A stretch of 60,000 nt of DNA, taken from positions 11,930,484 through 11,990,483 of the forward strand of contig NC_092564.1 in NCBI RefSeq assembly GCF_037975245.1. The letters are read 5' to 3'. Under the pieces are notes generated by a model. The model was not told where the DNA came from. It saw nothing but the letters and a program-made list of their open reading frames with translations, and searched no databases. This document shows, piece by piece, positions 12,901-23,182 of this stretch (position 1 is its first letter; each line of letters opens with the position of its first letter). A program made the position numbers and the translations under genes. Source of the DNA: Apostichopus japonicus (lineage: Eukaryota; Echinodermata; Holothuroidea; Aspidochirotida; Stichopodidae).

Positions 12901-15900
12901 TACTTCTTAGACGTTAATGCTTGCCCTGTTGGTATTTTCGTTTTTATTTTCGTCCTCTCCTCACAGTGCAATGTATTGTTTCGGATTTTTTATGGTTCCT
13001 GCTGTTGTCTATGTACACATGTTTTCATACTTTGTAATCTCTTATCTTTTTAGATGTTATATATACTTGTTTTATACAAGCATTCAATTACCCTTTGTGG
13101 GGTTTAAAAAAGTTTATCTTATCTTATCTTATTTTATTAACTACAAGGTATATCTACAGAAGACCTACCTCTGAAAAACAGCTGCAAATTTGACTGCTTT
13201 ATACAATGATCTGTTTGAATGTGAGAGCGAGAATTTTTAGGGAATAATTTAATGTTGAAATTTTGCATATATCAGTTTTGAAAGTTCTGAAATGTGTCTC
13301 TCATAAGATGCTATGGTACAGTATATACCTGTGTAAAAGACTGAGCTATATATACATCTTTGGAGTTAAAATGTTGTGTAGCAATCTGACCGCTTTAAAT
13401 CACACATGTGTAGCACATTTTTGCATCACACAGTTGCAATGCATAACTGTATAAGTTATCCCACCACAGATTCTGAGCTAGGAAATTGTGTCGAGGGAGC
13501 CCATGAATTTGTTAAGTTTTTTTTTACTAGACTTTTAGTTTGTTCAAAATTTTAAAAGAGTACCAAACAGTATTTTGATGAATTGAAAGCTTCGGTTTGA
13601 GCCGTAATGGATTATAGGTTCAAATGGTAAAAAAAGAAAAACATTGCCCTAGGGGTCTGTAGAGTTCATAAAAAATGTGAGAGTAAATATTGTTGATTAT
13701 TCATGACAACCTTAAAGTGATGGTACTATTATAAGCACAGTGTCTCTGGGTGTACATACTATTCAGTGTCTCTGGGGTGTACATTAGTTGTACAGAACAC
13801 TATGAACTCTATGAAAGTGCAACTGTGGGAGTATTAGGAACATTTGGCACTCATTCTTTGCTCTCTTTGTTATACAATGTACAGTTTAACTACGTAAGGC
13901 CCTGTTTACAAAGCAAAGCCCTAATACGATACAGTGATACCCGGTTCCTAACTTATTACCCGAAATCCTATGCAAAGTGTGATTTTTTGTTTGTTTTGCA
14001 AACCGATGGTTGTGCAAGATTTTTCCAATTGACCTAGTGTGGTGTTAGGCTACCAAGTGGTCGAAGATAACAGCAACAATGAAAGTACTGTATTCCATGG
14101 ATATATCTGCGTCACAATTTCAGCTAATAAACAGATGGTTAGGCTAGATTACCCCATTGACTTAGTGTGGTGTTAGGCTACCATGTGGAAAAAATTGAAA
14201 GAGTGATTATTTATTCATTCGTTTATTTCATAGAAGGAAAGACTGACAAGGGAGTTTACAGGATGTTACTAATTGGATTATAGACAGGATAACTAGAAAG
14301 TATTAATCGCAAGTGGCTTTTTACTAAATGTTTATTCCAAATGCGATTAAATTAGGCGAACCCTGGGCATGCATGTTCGATAGTAGTAGTAAAAACTGAG
14401 AGCAAAAAAGAGAAAAAGAGCTAACTTGGATATTTAATCAGAAAGCCTCAAAAAATTGCTACTTAGGCAATGTGAACCCCAAATTTTTCCCAGGCACAGT
14501 ACTTACAAGTAACAGTTTATTATGCCATGCAATAGCATTTCCTTTATCAATTCCACTATCAACATGTCAAAAGCGATAAATCAGGATAAATGGAATGTAG
14601 GGATGCAAAAAGGATTTCTCCATAAAAACCTGAGAAATGTATAAAATTTATAGGCATCTGCTGTCAAAGAAGTGAGACCCTTATTCACCTGTTTACATAC
14701 AAACAGAGGTAGAGTCAGACCTCTCAGACAAATATTTATAAATGTTTAACCATGTTTTTGTCTCGTTTGTTCCACTTTCTTTGGGGGTTACAGTCTTCTA
14801 TTATTTGCAAAAGAAAAATGTGAGTGACAATCTTATCAAAACTGTTGACAAAAATCCAATAAATAAATTTGAGTACATATTTGGGCAGGTGGGATGTGCA
14901 GTCGATAATTTACTGTAGCCTACGTACATTCATTTCATGTCATTTGTTTATTGACTTTGATTTATCACATTTAGAGCATTACAAAGAGTTGACCTGTATG
15001 AAAACTAAATGATTCTAAGTGAACTAAATGAAACGAAAAGTGAAGGGAAGTATTAAATTAATAACCCTGCAAGGGCTCAGCACATAGAATACTGTACTTC
15101 CTCAATGAAAAACACAAAATACATCAACAATTTCATGAAAGGTGGTTGCAGCTTCGTATGAGTTTGTACCAAATGTTAAAATATCACTGAAATAGGAGTC
15201 TCACATTGCTTGGTATTTTCCAAACTAGTTCTTGTTTCCTGATACATGTACAAGTATATAGTGTGTCCTGTTATACATTGTATATCAAAAGTTGGACAGT
15301 CAATGGTGGAAAGCCACGTACAGTAAACTTACTTGTTGCATGTTGCTAGTCTGGGAGGGGGGGTGGGAGGGGGTGGGATGTTATAGGGCTGAGTTGAGAA
15401 TTTGCAAGGTAAATTTGGAAAAAAAATGACATCCCCATGCCGTCGTCCTTCGGGTAAAACAGTTGCTTATGTCTCTGCTAGAATATTTACAGCTGGGGAG
15501 GGGGGGGGGGAGGGGTCTCTGTTCTGTCTCAGCATTGTATTTGTGCCAATGCAGATATCTGTCAGACTTTGTCCACAAATTTAGGCCTATCAATTCATTT
15601 CTTTCTCCTTCATTCTGAAAAATGATCATGTTTTCTTGTTGTTATTTTTCTCTTTCAGCCTGAATACAAGCTAGCTGACCCCATATGTACATTCTTATTC
15701 TCAGTCATTGTGATGTTCACCACCGTAACCATTCTAAGGGATGCCATGTTGGTCTTAATGGAAGGTAAAGATATATAAGAACAAGATGTTTTAAGAACCT
15801 ATTCATATCAGGTAATAGTTTTCACTTGCGAGGAAAAAGTACTTAACTGCAGTATCGTGATGCAATCTTTGCTGTACTGAAATTGGCAAATTGCTATACA

Positions 15901-18900
15901 CAAGTACATAGCTGTATGGCGGTTTTTCTGTACCCAGGAACATTTTTTCTTTTATACAGTATGAGACAAAGTTCAGAGTTCAGGGCATTCAAATCTACTA
16001 TAGAAAAAATATAGTAAGTGGAAAGAGAGACACAACTATGGTCAATATCTTTACAGGCAGGTCCCCTCGATAGAAAGAAGTACAGTAAGAGATAAAGGAA
16101 ATGCAATACAAAATGTAAAAAAGAAAATGCCACTAACCTGAAAAAGTAACCCGATAACGATATCCATTTGTAGAGAGCAGAGACAGTCTTGCGGACCTTT
16201 AACACTATTGTTTGAGACTGTTATTTTGTTAGATTCTGGGCAGGTCCAAGCTATTGTATCCCTAGAAGCCAAATTTCAAACTTTACTGGAGCACCTTAAA
16301 TTTGGTGTCATGTCAAAGCTGAATTTTTGAAGTTTCAGATTTTCATAATTTTTTTTAATTGTTTTGCCTATTCAAACAATTACCCCCTGCTAATTTGCAT
16401 AAATTCAAATTGCAGTGTGACGTACGGGACATTTGGAATCCTATTTCCCTGCCAGCAATATGAACTAATTGAATATGAGTTATGTGGGACATGAGACACC
16501 ATTCCTTCCAATAATTTTGACATATTATGTTTGGGGGTTCATCAATTAAATATGCTAATTAGCTAGTGTCCAAATATCGATGTCCCGTACGTCACAATTT
16601 TCACCCGTTTTTTTCAAATTTTGATATGGAGGAACAATTTTTTTTGGTGATATTCTCTAAAGTTCTAATTAAGAACATTGCTCAACAAAATCCATCCCAA
16701 AAATTTTGAAATAATATTCACTGCAAATCTAATTATCAAATTTAAAAATGTGACGTACGGGACAAAATGTGACGTACGGGACATAGTGTGGGGGAAACCC
16801 TGTATATTTATACATAATAAACATGCATGGGCTCCAATGGGGACCAAGTAGTTGGTAAGGCAGTTGGTTAGGCCTCATCTGGAGTATGCTGTGCAGGCTT
16901 GGAACCCATATTTTGCTAAGGATAAGGAAGTACTTGAAAAGGTCCAGAGGAGGGCTACTAGGATGATTAGTTCCTTAAAGAGTGTTCCTTATAATAGGCG
17001 GTTACAACTGTTAAGTCTCACCACACTGGAGCTTAGGAGGTTACGTGGGGACTTGATCCAGGTTTTCAAGATTGTGTATGGTTTCGACAATTTATCCTTT
17101 ACCGACTTTTTCATGTTTGCTAACAGTAGTTGTACCAGAGGTCATTGTCTTAAACTCCAAAAGTCACATAGTAGGATTAATATTCGGCATAACTTTTTTT
17201 CTAATAGGGTTGTGAATGAGTGGAATGGTTTGCCTGAGAAAGTTGTACTTGCAAGTAGTGTCAATGGGTTTAAGAATGCTTTGGACAAGCACTCTAAGCA
17301 TTGTAATCGGGTCTGAGTGTTTGTGTCTTCAGTTTTTTTTCTCTCTCTATAGGGTCCTTGATGGGGACTTTTAGTGTCCCTCCTAATCCTTTTTTTCTAC
17401 TAAATTAAACTATACTGGAAACCTTCCAATGCTTACAAATTTATTTTGTTGAAAGATGGTAGTTGCAACTAATAATCCCTGCATGCCTGAAGAGCACATC
17501 ATGGCTTCAAATAAACTATTGACCGATGACCACCAACAGCCCAGGTGTTGTTCAATAAACTATCGGGAAGTCAATTGTGTGTGTGTTGGATACAGAATCA
17601 TCTACAATGCTATTCAACATTGACATTGAATGTGGACAACTTTAAGAATGTGGAGTCGTAGGCCTACTGTATTGTGAAGTGTGACTATCATGACCGTACA
17701 ACAATGTTCTTGTGTCGTGAACTTAGATAATAGACATTGAGATTTTTAGTTACAAGTGTAGAGTTTCCCCTGCCCAATTTTTGCAGAGGACAATCACTCA
17801 TAAGTTTGTTCAATAACCAGTATTAGGTCTAGTTTTCTTTGTTGTACTAGTTTAATAGATAGACATTACGTTGACGTTGTTATGTGGACGTTACTGTGGA
17901 CATTTTGGTATGTTTTGAATGGGATGGATCATATTTCAACTTCAGGGTCAATAGTGGGGAGTATGATACAGTGTTGTACAGTATATATACCAAAACAATT
18001 TTGCACCAAAACTTTTTATCTTGAATGATTTGTGGTCTACCAAAGCTAGAATTGATGTTGTGAGTATTGATGTATGTGTAGAGTAGATTAATACTTTACA
18101 CATTCTATGTTTTATGTAGTGGAATGATCTCACAAGTACAGTCACTGCTCTTTTCGATCCCAGAAAGAAGGAAATATGGCATGAAATTACCAATAACATT
18201 GTTCTGGCATATCCAAATTAATGTTTTTATGTAGAAATCAGCTTGAATAAAAATATGAGTTTTCATAGTCAATTTGCATATGGACAAATTGTCCCGTACG
18301 TCACATGTCCCGTACGTCACAGGACAATTTTCATTTGTGTAATCACTGAACTGGAATGGCTTCATATTTTTTTTCTAATATGTTACAGCTTAGCTCTTGG
18401 AATGTTAGGCTATTCACTAGTTATAGCAGCTTGATCACTGCCCTCCTAATTTCAGAGGGATTTCAGCTTTGCTCTTTAGTAAAAAAAACACAAAATTCTC
18501 TGGTCCCGTACGTCACACTGCATATTAATTAAGATGGGACCTAATTAAAGCAAGTGTAGGAAATCTTCATGAGCTTGTTATAAAGTATCAGCAATAACAA
18601 ATATGAAAACCTGAAAAAGTTTCTGGAAAATAGATTTTTTATAACTTTTAGACACATTTAAGTCTCTGAAATGTCCCGTACGTCACAGTGCAAATAGCTT
18701 GGACCTGCCCTTCTGTGAAAGAGAGCTGCTCCCAGTATTACAAAACTTGATAAATATTGCCTGAGTTCTTTGGAAATTATTGCAACGGTGGAATTTTTGG
18801 TAAGAGTTCAAGTAAAAAGTGTCCAAAATTACACAGTGAAGTCCACTGATATACTCGCACATAGAAGGGTATTGAAATCATGCTTAAAACATTTTTAAGA

Positions 18901-21900
18901 AAGAGGTTTTTTTTTTTATATCATAGTAAATCTGTTTAGTAACAGCACAGTAGCTGTCATCTCTTTTCTAATCACTCATTATCTAATTATCTGTCAGGAG
19001 TTCCAAAGAATGTCGACTACACCGTGGTACGGAAGGAGTTGGAGACGATACCTGGAGTCCGAATGGCTCATAGTCTCCATGTTTGGTCCTTGACCACAAC
19101 CTGCTCTGCTATGGCCGTCCACCTTGCTGTCGGTAAGATTGATGTATGAGCGATGACCATCATATTTACGAATAGCTCTAAATCTCTAGAGCAGGTTTTT
19201 GAGATGAATTTGCTCAAGTTTAAGAATGCTCAGTTTGAAACTGAAGACTCATAAAACTGTCTTAAAACTTAATTCACTGATTTTGGGGGAGTGGTGAAGG
19301 TGTTTACTTACCTTCTCTGTTTATACCCATCTTCCTCACAACCTTGGGCAAGCTCACTTTTAACTGATCAGCGGTGATCTAGAGTGACCAGTCACTTTGG
19401 GTCACACAGACTCTTCATTGGTTTTGATGATAATCGTAACCTTTGCATTCATGATGGCGTATGTGTGTATACAGTATGTGTGTGTATGCATTTGTGACGC
19501 CCAGCTTGTAAACAAGATATCTAAAGAAGGGAAGCATGGGCAGACCTCATATTTAGTGTGTAGAAGTACCACATTGTGTACAAGAAGCTTATTGTTTTTG
19601 GTGGAGGTCAAAGGTCATTTGGGGTAGACGGTTTAAATGCATTTGTGATGCCGAGCTTGTAAACAAGATATCTCAAGAAGGGAAGCATGGGCAGACCTCA
19701 TATTTAATATGTAGAAGGACCACATTGAGTGCAAGTAGCCTATTATACTTGGAGGAGGTCATTTGGGGTCATCAGAGGTCAAATTGTGAAAACCTTGTAA
19801 ACATGATATCTCAAGTTTTGGAAACTTGGACAGATCTCATACTTGACATAAGTAAAAGAAGCTTATTGATTTTGGTGGAGGTCAAAGGTCATTTGGGGAC
19901 AACAGGTCAAATCGTGAACGCCTTGTAAACATGATATTGCAAGATGGGAACCTTGGACAGATCTAATATTTGGTTTGAAGATGTACCATGTCAAAGTTAA
20001 GGAGCCTATTATTGCTTTTGGTGCAGTTCAAAGGTCATTTGAGGTCAACAAACACCAAACATTTACTTCACTCTCCTTCACACACCTTCCTATATCGCAA
20101 GGGAAACTTGGACAGATCGCATATTAGGTATGTAAGTGTACCACATTGAGTACAAGAAGCCTAATGTTGTGGACGGAGGTCAATGGTCATTAGAGTTCAC
20201 CAGATGTCAAATTTTGAAAACCACACTTTACACAATATTTCAACAAGGACAGATGTCATAGTTTATTATGTTGATGTATCTATCACATATAGTACAAGAA
20301 GCCTGTTGTTGAGGTCAAGGGTCATTTCAGGACAGCCTGTGTCATTGTAAATTTATTGTTTGTCACATCACACTGCTTTTCACTGTGTTACTAAGATCAA
20401 GTATGTTGTACACTACACAAATAGTCAGATTCACAAAGAAAACTGCTCATGTTACATCATCAAAACCACAATGCCTTTTTTTTTCACTGCATTATACTTT
20501 CCAGGGAGTTGCTAGAAGGAGAAACATTCCAGTCATTTGTACAATGTCTGTTTATGACAATAATCTTTTGATGTATTTTCTGCAAACATTTAGTTTTTTG
20601 CTTTTGTTTCGGATCTGCAAACTGATACAGAATTATACAAGGCAGTGGCTTTTAATTCTATATGTCTACATTGATGTAATATAATATTGACAATCATGAT
20701 GATGAAATTGCAACATTTGTTGAATTTTTGACTCAGTAGTAAGTAATAGCCATGCATTGAAGTAAATCCTACTGAGGAGTCCATCATATGAACATCTTTT
20801 GTACTGTACGGCACTGTTAGGATAGATATGACAAAACCGTCCAAGGAAAGCATTATTGCTGATATAAAAAGTAAATAAATAAACAGCTGCTGAATCTCAC
20901 TACACTGGAGCTAAGTATTTGTCATTGTCTTAAACTCCATAAGTCAAAAGGAGGATTTAATATTCGGCATAACTTTTTCTCTCATAGGGTTGTGAATGAG
21001 TGGCATGGTTTGCCTGAGGAAGTAGTACTTGCAAGTAGTATGAATGGGTTTCAGAATGCTTTGGACAAGCACTTTAAGCATTGTAATCAGGTCTGAGTGT
21101 TTTGTCTTCGGTTTTTCTCTCTCTCCTATAGGATTCTTGATGGGGACTTGAGTGTCCCTCCTGATCCTTTTTTCTACTAAACTAAACTAATTTGAAATTG
21201 CTTGCTGTATTTGCAAGGTAAATGTATGTGGCTATGCAGAGGTTGGAACAAACAGTATTGTTTATTTAGTTTCACAGCTGATGATAAGTTCGTTATCTTA
21301 AAGAACTCACTTTGAATGAGCCTTTTCAGAACGTGACGTATTCATGATTGGAATATGTTAGAGTCACCTTAATGTCATCTCTAGAAAGGAGGATGAATTG
21401 TTAAAGCCTGGGGGGAGAAGTTGAGAGGTTCTCTTTCATCATTGTAGGGGCAAATGATTATCAAGGTTATCTACATGAAAAATGGGTTCTAGATTTGAAG
21501 TTCAACGTCAATGATCCGTGTAAGAGCAGAACAATTGGAAGGACTTCTGTCTTTTGAGCGGACATGTTGGAGTAAATACTATGGCCAATTCAATGTCGAG
21601 AAAGTTTTCCACTCTGTCTGTTAGAACTTTGTTTGAACTAGCCAAAAGTTCAGACATTCTTAGCAACTTTGTAAATGCCCCAGGCTCTGATAGAAAGAAG
21701 GAAGAAATAAATGTTAAAATCCGGAGGTATGTTATCCCTATGAAAAAGTTACCATACTTGTGCAAATCAAGAAGTAGGTTGAACAGAAGTTTAACAAAGA
21801 AGGTTTTACAGTGTTGCCTCCTGTTAATCATGCGACATCCCCATTTAGAACAAAGAAAGAGTGCAGTATAAAGGCTCCCTAGTACCATTCTCATAGCTTA

Positions 21901-22137
21901 TAAGAACTAAATTCACTGTCAAAGTGTTGATGTTTCTCTTTCATCGTGATATTTTTTGACAGATTTCATTTCTCGTTTTTTATCCCTCCAGAACCCGGAA
22001 CAGAGACCCAACAGGTCCTTTTCAATGCCTCCAGTCTGGTTTGTCAAAAGTTTGGCTTTTCCTTCACCACGATCCAGGTGGAATACTACATTGAAGGTAC
22101 AATGTCGTCTTGCATTCGATGCATCGGCCCATGCTGA
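3664..22137 (+). CDS. Vesicular zinc transporter, SLC30A2/3/4/8 (ZnT) group, 7 exons
   Basis: Cation diffusion facilitator that would exchange cytosolic Zn2+ for protons into vesicles. Joined exons 3664-3988, 4357-4503, 5794-5947, 6969-7179, 15659-15764, 18998-19132 and 21992-22137 give 1,224 nt (407 residues); every junction is GT-AG and in phase. Seen: N-terminal HCH (H71-C72-H73), six membrane segments (about 91-108, 114-136, 159-180, 192-216, 254-276, 288-306), zinc-site HxxxD pairs H124/D128 and H258/D262, a His-rich loop at 219-240 between segments 4 and 5, and a C-terminal cytosolic domain ending in CIRCIGPC (CxxC at 400/403). HCH and CxxC are hallmarks of the ZnT2/3/4/8 subgroup, where they form a cytosolic zinc site. 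The start is the first in-frame ATG after a stop at 3646. The exact orthologue within the subgroup cannot be fixed. Introns are up to 8.5 kb and full of transposons. Confidence 0.95.
4357..4503 (+). CDS. Zinc transporter exon 2 (residues 109-158)
   Basis: The acceptor follows a T-run (TTTTTTTTGTCGACAG). It encodes the family signature [14 protein letters not shown] in membrane segment 2, with zinc ligands H124 and D128, then [15 protein letters not shown]. Phase 1 at both ends (147 nt); donor GTAAGT. Confidence 0.95.
4575..5340. mobile_element. Inverted-repeat MITE-like element in intron 2
   Basis: The 4.62-4.70 kb stretch (containing ACCCTCCTC, TTAGAGCA, GCATACTGTGAAAAC and TTGCATTGC in order) recurs inverted at about 5.22-5.32 kb with substitutions. 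This makes a foldback of roughly 760 bp with arms of about 80-100 bp. The ends and target duplication are unclear. No ORF of note is inside. Confidence 0.55.
5341..5793. other. Rest of intron 2
   Basis: AT-rich intron sequence ending in a strong pyrimidine tract and CAG acceptor at 5791-5793. Nothing else was recognised. Confidence 0.5.
5794..5947 (+). CDS. Zinc transporter exon 3 (residues 158-209)
   Basis: It begins with E158-IIGAVIS (family EILGALxS) and covers membrane segment 3, the short loop YDIDADIML and segment 4 ([11 protein letters not shown]). Enters in phase 1, leaves in phase 2; donor GTAAGT at 5948. Confidence 0.95.
5948..6968. other. Intron 3 (1.0 kb)
   Basis: AT-rich intron between exons 3 and 4. 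No repeat or exon was recognised. It ends in a pyrimidine-rich TTTTTTGGCAG acceptor. Confidence 0.6.
6969..7179 (+). CDS. Zinc transporter exon 4 (residues 209-279), His-rich loop
   Basis: It encodes the end of membrane segment 4, the histidine-rich cytosolic loop ([12 protein letters not shown], then SHGHDDHGD, residues 218-242) and segment 5 ([18 protein letters not shown]) with zinc ligands H258 and D262. 211 nt, ending in phase 0 before GTGAGT. Confidence 0.95.
7180..8400. other. Intron 4, first part
   Basis: AT-rich sequence without recognised exons or clear repeats. The whole intron (7180-15658, 8.5 kb) is inflated mainly by the mobile elements listed separately. Confidence 0.5.
8400..8995. 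repeat. Two diverged copies of a dispersed repeat
   Basis: A segment around AGATGTGCCC, TTTGTGGTTCCCATCTCATG and a following TATTGATAAG/TATTAACAAG occurs at about 8.60-8.70 kb and again at about 8.92-8.99 kb. The intervening phrase about CCAGCTTGTAAAAACGATAT resembles the tandem family at 19.4-20.3 kb (CCAGCTTGTAAACAAGATAT). Confidence 0.6.
8996..11023. other. Intron 4, middle part
   Basis: No coding exon was recognised. There are pyrimidine-rich stretches near 9.54-9.59 kb and 10.35-10.49 kb (C/T tract ending in a C run). Otherwise ordinary AT-rich intron. Confidence 0.45.
11024..12167. mobile_element. Non-autonomous hAT-like DNA transposon
   Basis: The left end TAGTGTTTGCACGGGT and right end ACCCGTGTAAACACTA form a 16-bp terminal inverted repeat with one mismatch. 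Subterminal CCGGGTACCCG-type palindromic steps occur at both ends. The interior has about three diverged copies of a roughly 110-bp unit (CCATTGACTTAGTGTGG, GGCTACCATGTGG, ATAACAGCAATAAC). No transposase is present. The TAG-start TIR suggests hAT, but a matching 8-bp target duplication was not seen: the flanks are ATCTGTGT and ATATACAT. Confidence 0.65.
12185..13140 (+). mobile_element. 5'-truncated LINE, reverse transcriptase 3' part
   Basis: It starts inside the RT domain with the catalytic KFADDTA motif (about 12214-12234), followed after frame breaks by an ORF at 12354-12917. That ORF has typical LINE C-terminal blocks ([42 protein letters not shown]). It ends in a TTATC/TTATT microsatellite tail (about 13110-13140), as many CR1/L2-like elements do. 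Not intact. Confidence 0.85.
13141..13919. other. Intron 4, AT-rich spacer
   Basis: No gene was recognised. A short near-duplicate GTGTCTCTGGGTGTACAT occurs twice around 13741-13785. Confidence 0.4.
13920..14390. mobile_element. Truncated relative of the hAT-like element at 11.0-12.2 kb
   Basis: It shares GATACCCGGTTCCTAA, TTATTACCCGAA, the GTGTGGTGTTAGGCTACCA block, the ATTTATTCATTCGTTTATTTC block and CAAATGCGATTAAATT with the first element, in the same order. The terminal inverted repeats are missing, so this is a decayed internal copy. Confidence 0.7.
14391..15658. other. Intron 4, last part
   Basis: AT-rich intron with two G-rich runs (about 15354-15377 and 15495-15515). It ends with the pyrimidine tract and CAG acceptor before exon 5. 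No other feature was recognised. Confidence 0.5.
15659..15764 (+). CDS. Zinc transporter exon 5 (residues 280-315)
   Basis: It encodes [12 protein letters not shown], the family's conserved lead into membrane segment 6, and [12 protein letters not shown], the start of the C-terminal domain. Phase 0 in, phase 1 out; donor GTAAAG. Confidence 0.95.
16417..16783. repeat. 15-mer TGTCCCGTACGTCAC, four left-side copies
   Basis: Copies at 16417-16431, 16750-16764 and 16769-16783 run in the inverse orientation (GTGACGTACGGGACA). The copy at 16581-16595 is forward. All are exact. They lie inside the TTCT-flanked transposon and could be transposase-binding sites. Confidence 0.85.
16790..17410 (+). mobile_element. 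5'-truncated CR1-type LINE, copy 1
   Basis: An ORF at 16852-17316 has the C-terminal thumb/tail blocks of CR1/L2-type reverse transcriptases: [58 protein letters not shown]. The 3' end has GATGGGGACTTTTAGTGTCC and TTCTACTAAATTAAACTA. It is nested in the 2.47-kb DNA transposon. A related copy lies at 20.9-21.2 kb. Confidence 0.85.
18290..18686. repeat. 15-mer TGTCCCGTACGTCAC, four right-side copies
   Basis: Copies at 18290-18304, 18306-18320, 18502-18516 (first base G) and 18672-18686 are all in the forward orientation. This mirrors the mostly inverse copies at the left end of the same element. Confidence 0.85.
18998..19132 (+). CDS. Zinc transporter exon 6 (residues 315-360)
   Basis: It encodes [20 protein letters not shown] and [12 protein letters not shown], the alpha-beta core of the cytosolic C-terminal domain. 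Phase 1 at both ends; donor GTAAGA. Confidence 0.95.
19390..20340. repeat. Tandem repeat (about 140 bp) containing DR1-type sites, intron 6
   Basis: About six diverged units share AACTTGGACAGATCTCATA-like, GTACCACATTGAGTACAAGA-like and GGTGGAGGTCAAAGGTCATT blocks. AGGTCA-N-AGGTCA direct repeats occur exactly at 19605-19617 and 19879-19891. One-mismatch versions lie at 20025-20037, 20177-20189 and 20312-20324. DR1 is the known recognition layout of RXR, HNF4 and related nuclear receptors; function here is inference. Confidence 0.75.
20341..20884. other. Intron 6, AT-rich spacer
   Basis: No coding exon or clear repeat was recognised. Confidence 0.4.
20885..21190 (+). mobile_element. 5'-truncated CR1-type LINE, copy 2
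   Basis: Closely related to the LINE fragment at 16.8-17.4 kb, with an internal deletion. Shared blocks include CTCACTACACTGGAGCTAAG, ATTCGGCATAACTTTTTCTC, GTTGTGAATGAGTGG and the 3' end TTCTACTAAACTAAACTA. Confidence 0.85.
21191..21991. other. Intron 6, last part
   Basis: No repeat was identified. It ends with a pyrimidine-rich TTTTTATCCCTCCAG acceptor before exon 7. Overlapping small ORFs on both strands at 21.5-21.9 kb have no recognised match. Confidence 0.4.
21992..22137 (+). CDS. Zinc transporter exon 7, C-terminus and stop
   Basis: It encodes residues 360-407: [28 protein letters not shown], and the tail [11 protein letters not shown]. The tail parallels the CxxC-containing end of ZnT2, ZnT3 and ZnT8. 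Stop TGA at 22135-22137. Confidence 0.95.
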
Positions 22138-23044
22138 GAGGAAGAAAGAAAGAAACTTGCAACTCTGGATAAAGACCATTAGAGATGATCTGCAGGAAAT
22201 CAACAAACTCACATGTATTCATCGTCTGCTAACGGACTCCCTTTCTCGATGGGTAGGTGCTACCGATCAGGAATGAACCACGGAACAGAATGGACAGGTG
22301 CAGAGTTTCATATCGCTTCCCCTTTAAGCAGGGTTGTAAGGTATAATTCTTGCACTCTGTTCCTAAGATTCATTCTATTGTAAGATATTTGACATCCTAC
22401 CCACCCCCCCCATCCCCCCATCCCCCACTTCCCCCAGAACTTACTGTATATGGACTGGATTGTAATGGTATAAGATTTGATTTCAAACCTTAGAATATTT
22501 ATTTTATAATTTGCATGTTTAAAAAGAAGTATAATCAACTACAGCAAAGCCTTATTTTCCCTTCAAAGATTAATTTTATAATGTAGTTTTATTGGGTAAA
22601 CTACAAACTTGATTTCACAATTTCAACTGATGGGTGCAAGTTTGTTTGACTAAAACAACAAATTACATTTACAGAGACATTAAGCAGTCCTGTACCAGTC
22701 AAGTATGAATCCAAAGTCATTTTATAATTGCAGCTTTTAATCTCTTTGATATATCTTTTTGACGAAACTGTGAGTCATTTTGTGACGATCCTGACTCGCT
22801 CACTCCTGGATATCTGTCAGACAGAAAATGATCCTGGGAGTCCTGTGAAGTGCAATAAGGCGTAACAGATCAAAGGTGAAAGTATTTGTGAATGAATGAA
22901 CAAACTCTGTGACCAATTTTAAAACAATTATGTCATATACTATTTATAGTTATACCTTGATCAATTTTTCTAAGAGGACCAGAATGTAAACAATTGGTTG
23001 GAGCAAGGGACCAGACAGACTAACAAACTAACAACAACAGTTTG

Positions 23045-23182
23045 AGCAATTTGCAGGGTAGATGGATGGGTACAGTAGGGTGCTCATGCCTAATCCCTTC
23101 ATGGTACCTGATTAGCAATTTGCAGGGTTGATGGATGGGTACAGTAGGGTGCTCATGCCTAATCCCTTCATGGTACCTGATT
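23045..23182. repeat. 69-bp tandem duplication
   Basis: The unit starting AGCAATTTGCAGGGT at 23045 and ending GGTACCTGATT repeats immediately at 23114 with a single visible substitution (TAGATGG to TTGATGG). This suggests a recent duplication. Confidence 0.9.

Larger units (their letters stand above)
16238..18710. mobile_element. 2.47-kb DNA transposon with 18-bp TIRs and TTCT target duplication
   Basis: The ends are GGGCAGGTCCAAGCTATT (16238-16255) and its exact inverse (18693-18710). The 4 bp on each side are identical (TTCT at 16234-16237 and 18711-18714). The element holds eight copies of TGTCCCGTACGTCAC or its inverse (one differs at its first base) and a nested LINE fragment. No transposase is recognised. 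The superfamily is unassigned; 4-bp duplications occur in a few DNA transposon groups. Confidence 0.85.

Noticed and set aside
21508-21894. A 128-codon minus-strand frame within intron 6, with an overlapping plus-strand frame
   Set aside because: Neither has a recognisable domain or splice context. Both lie in the intron of the zinc transporter and look like chance frames.
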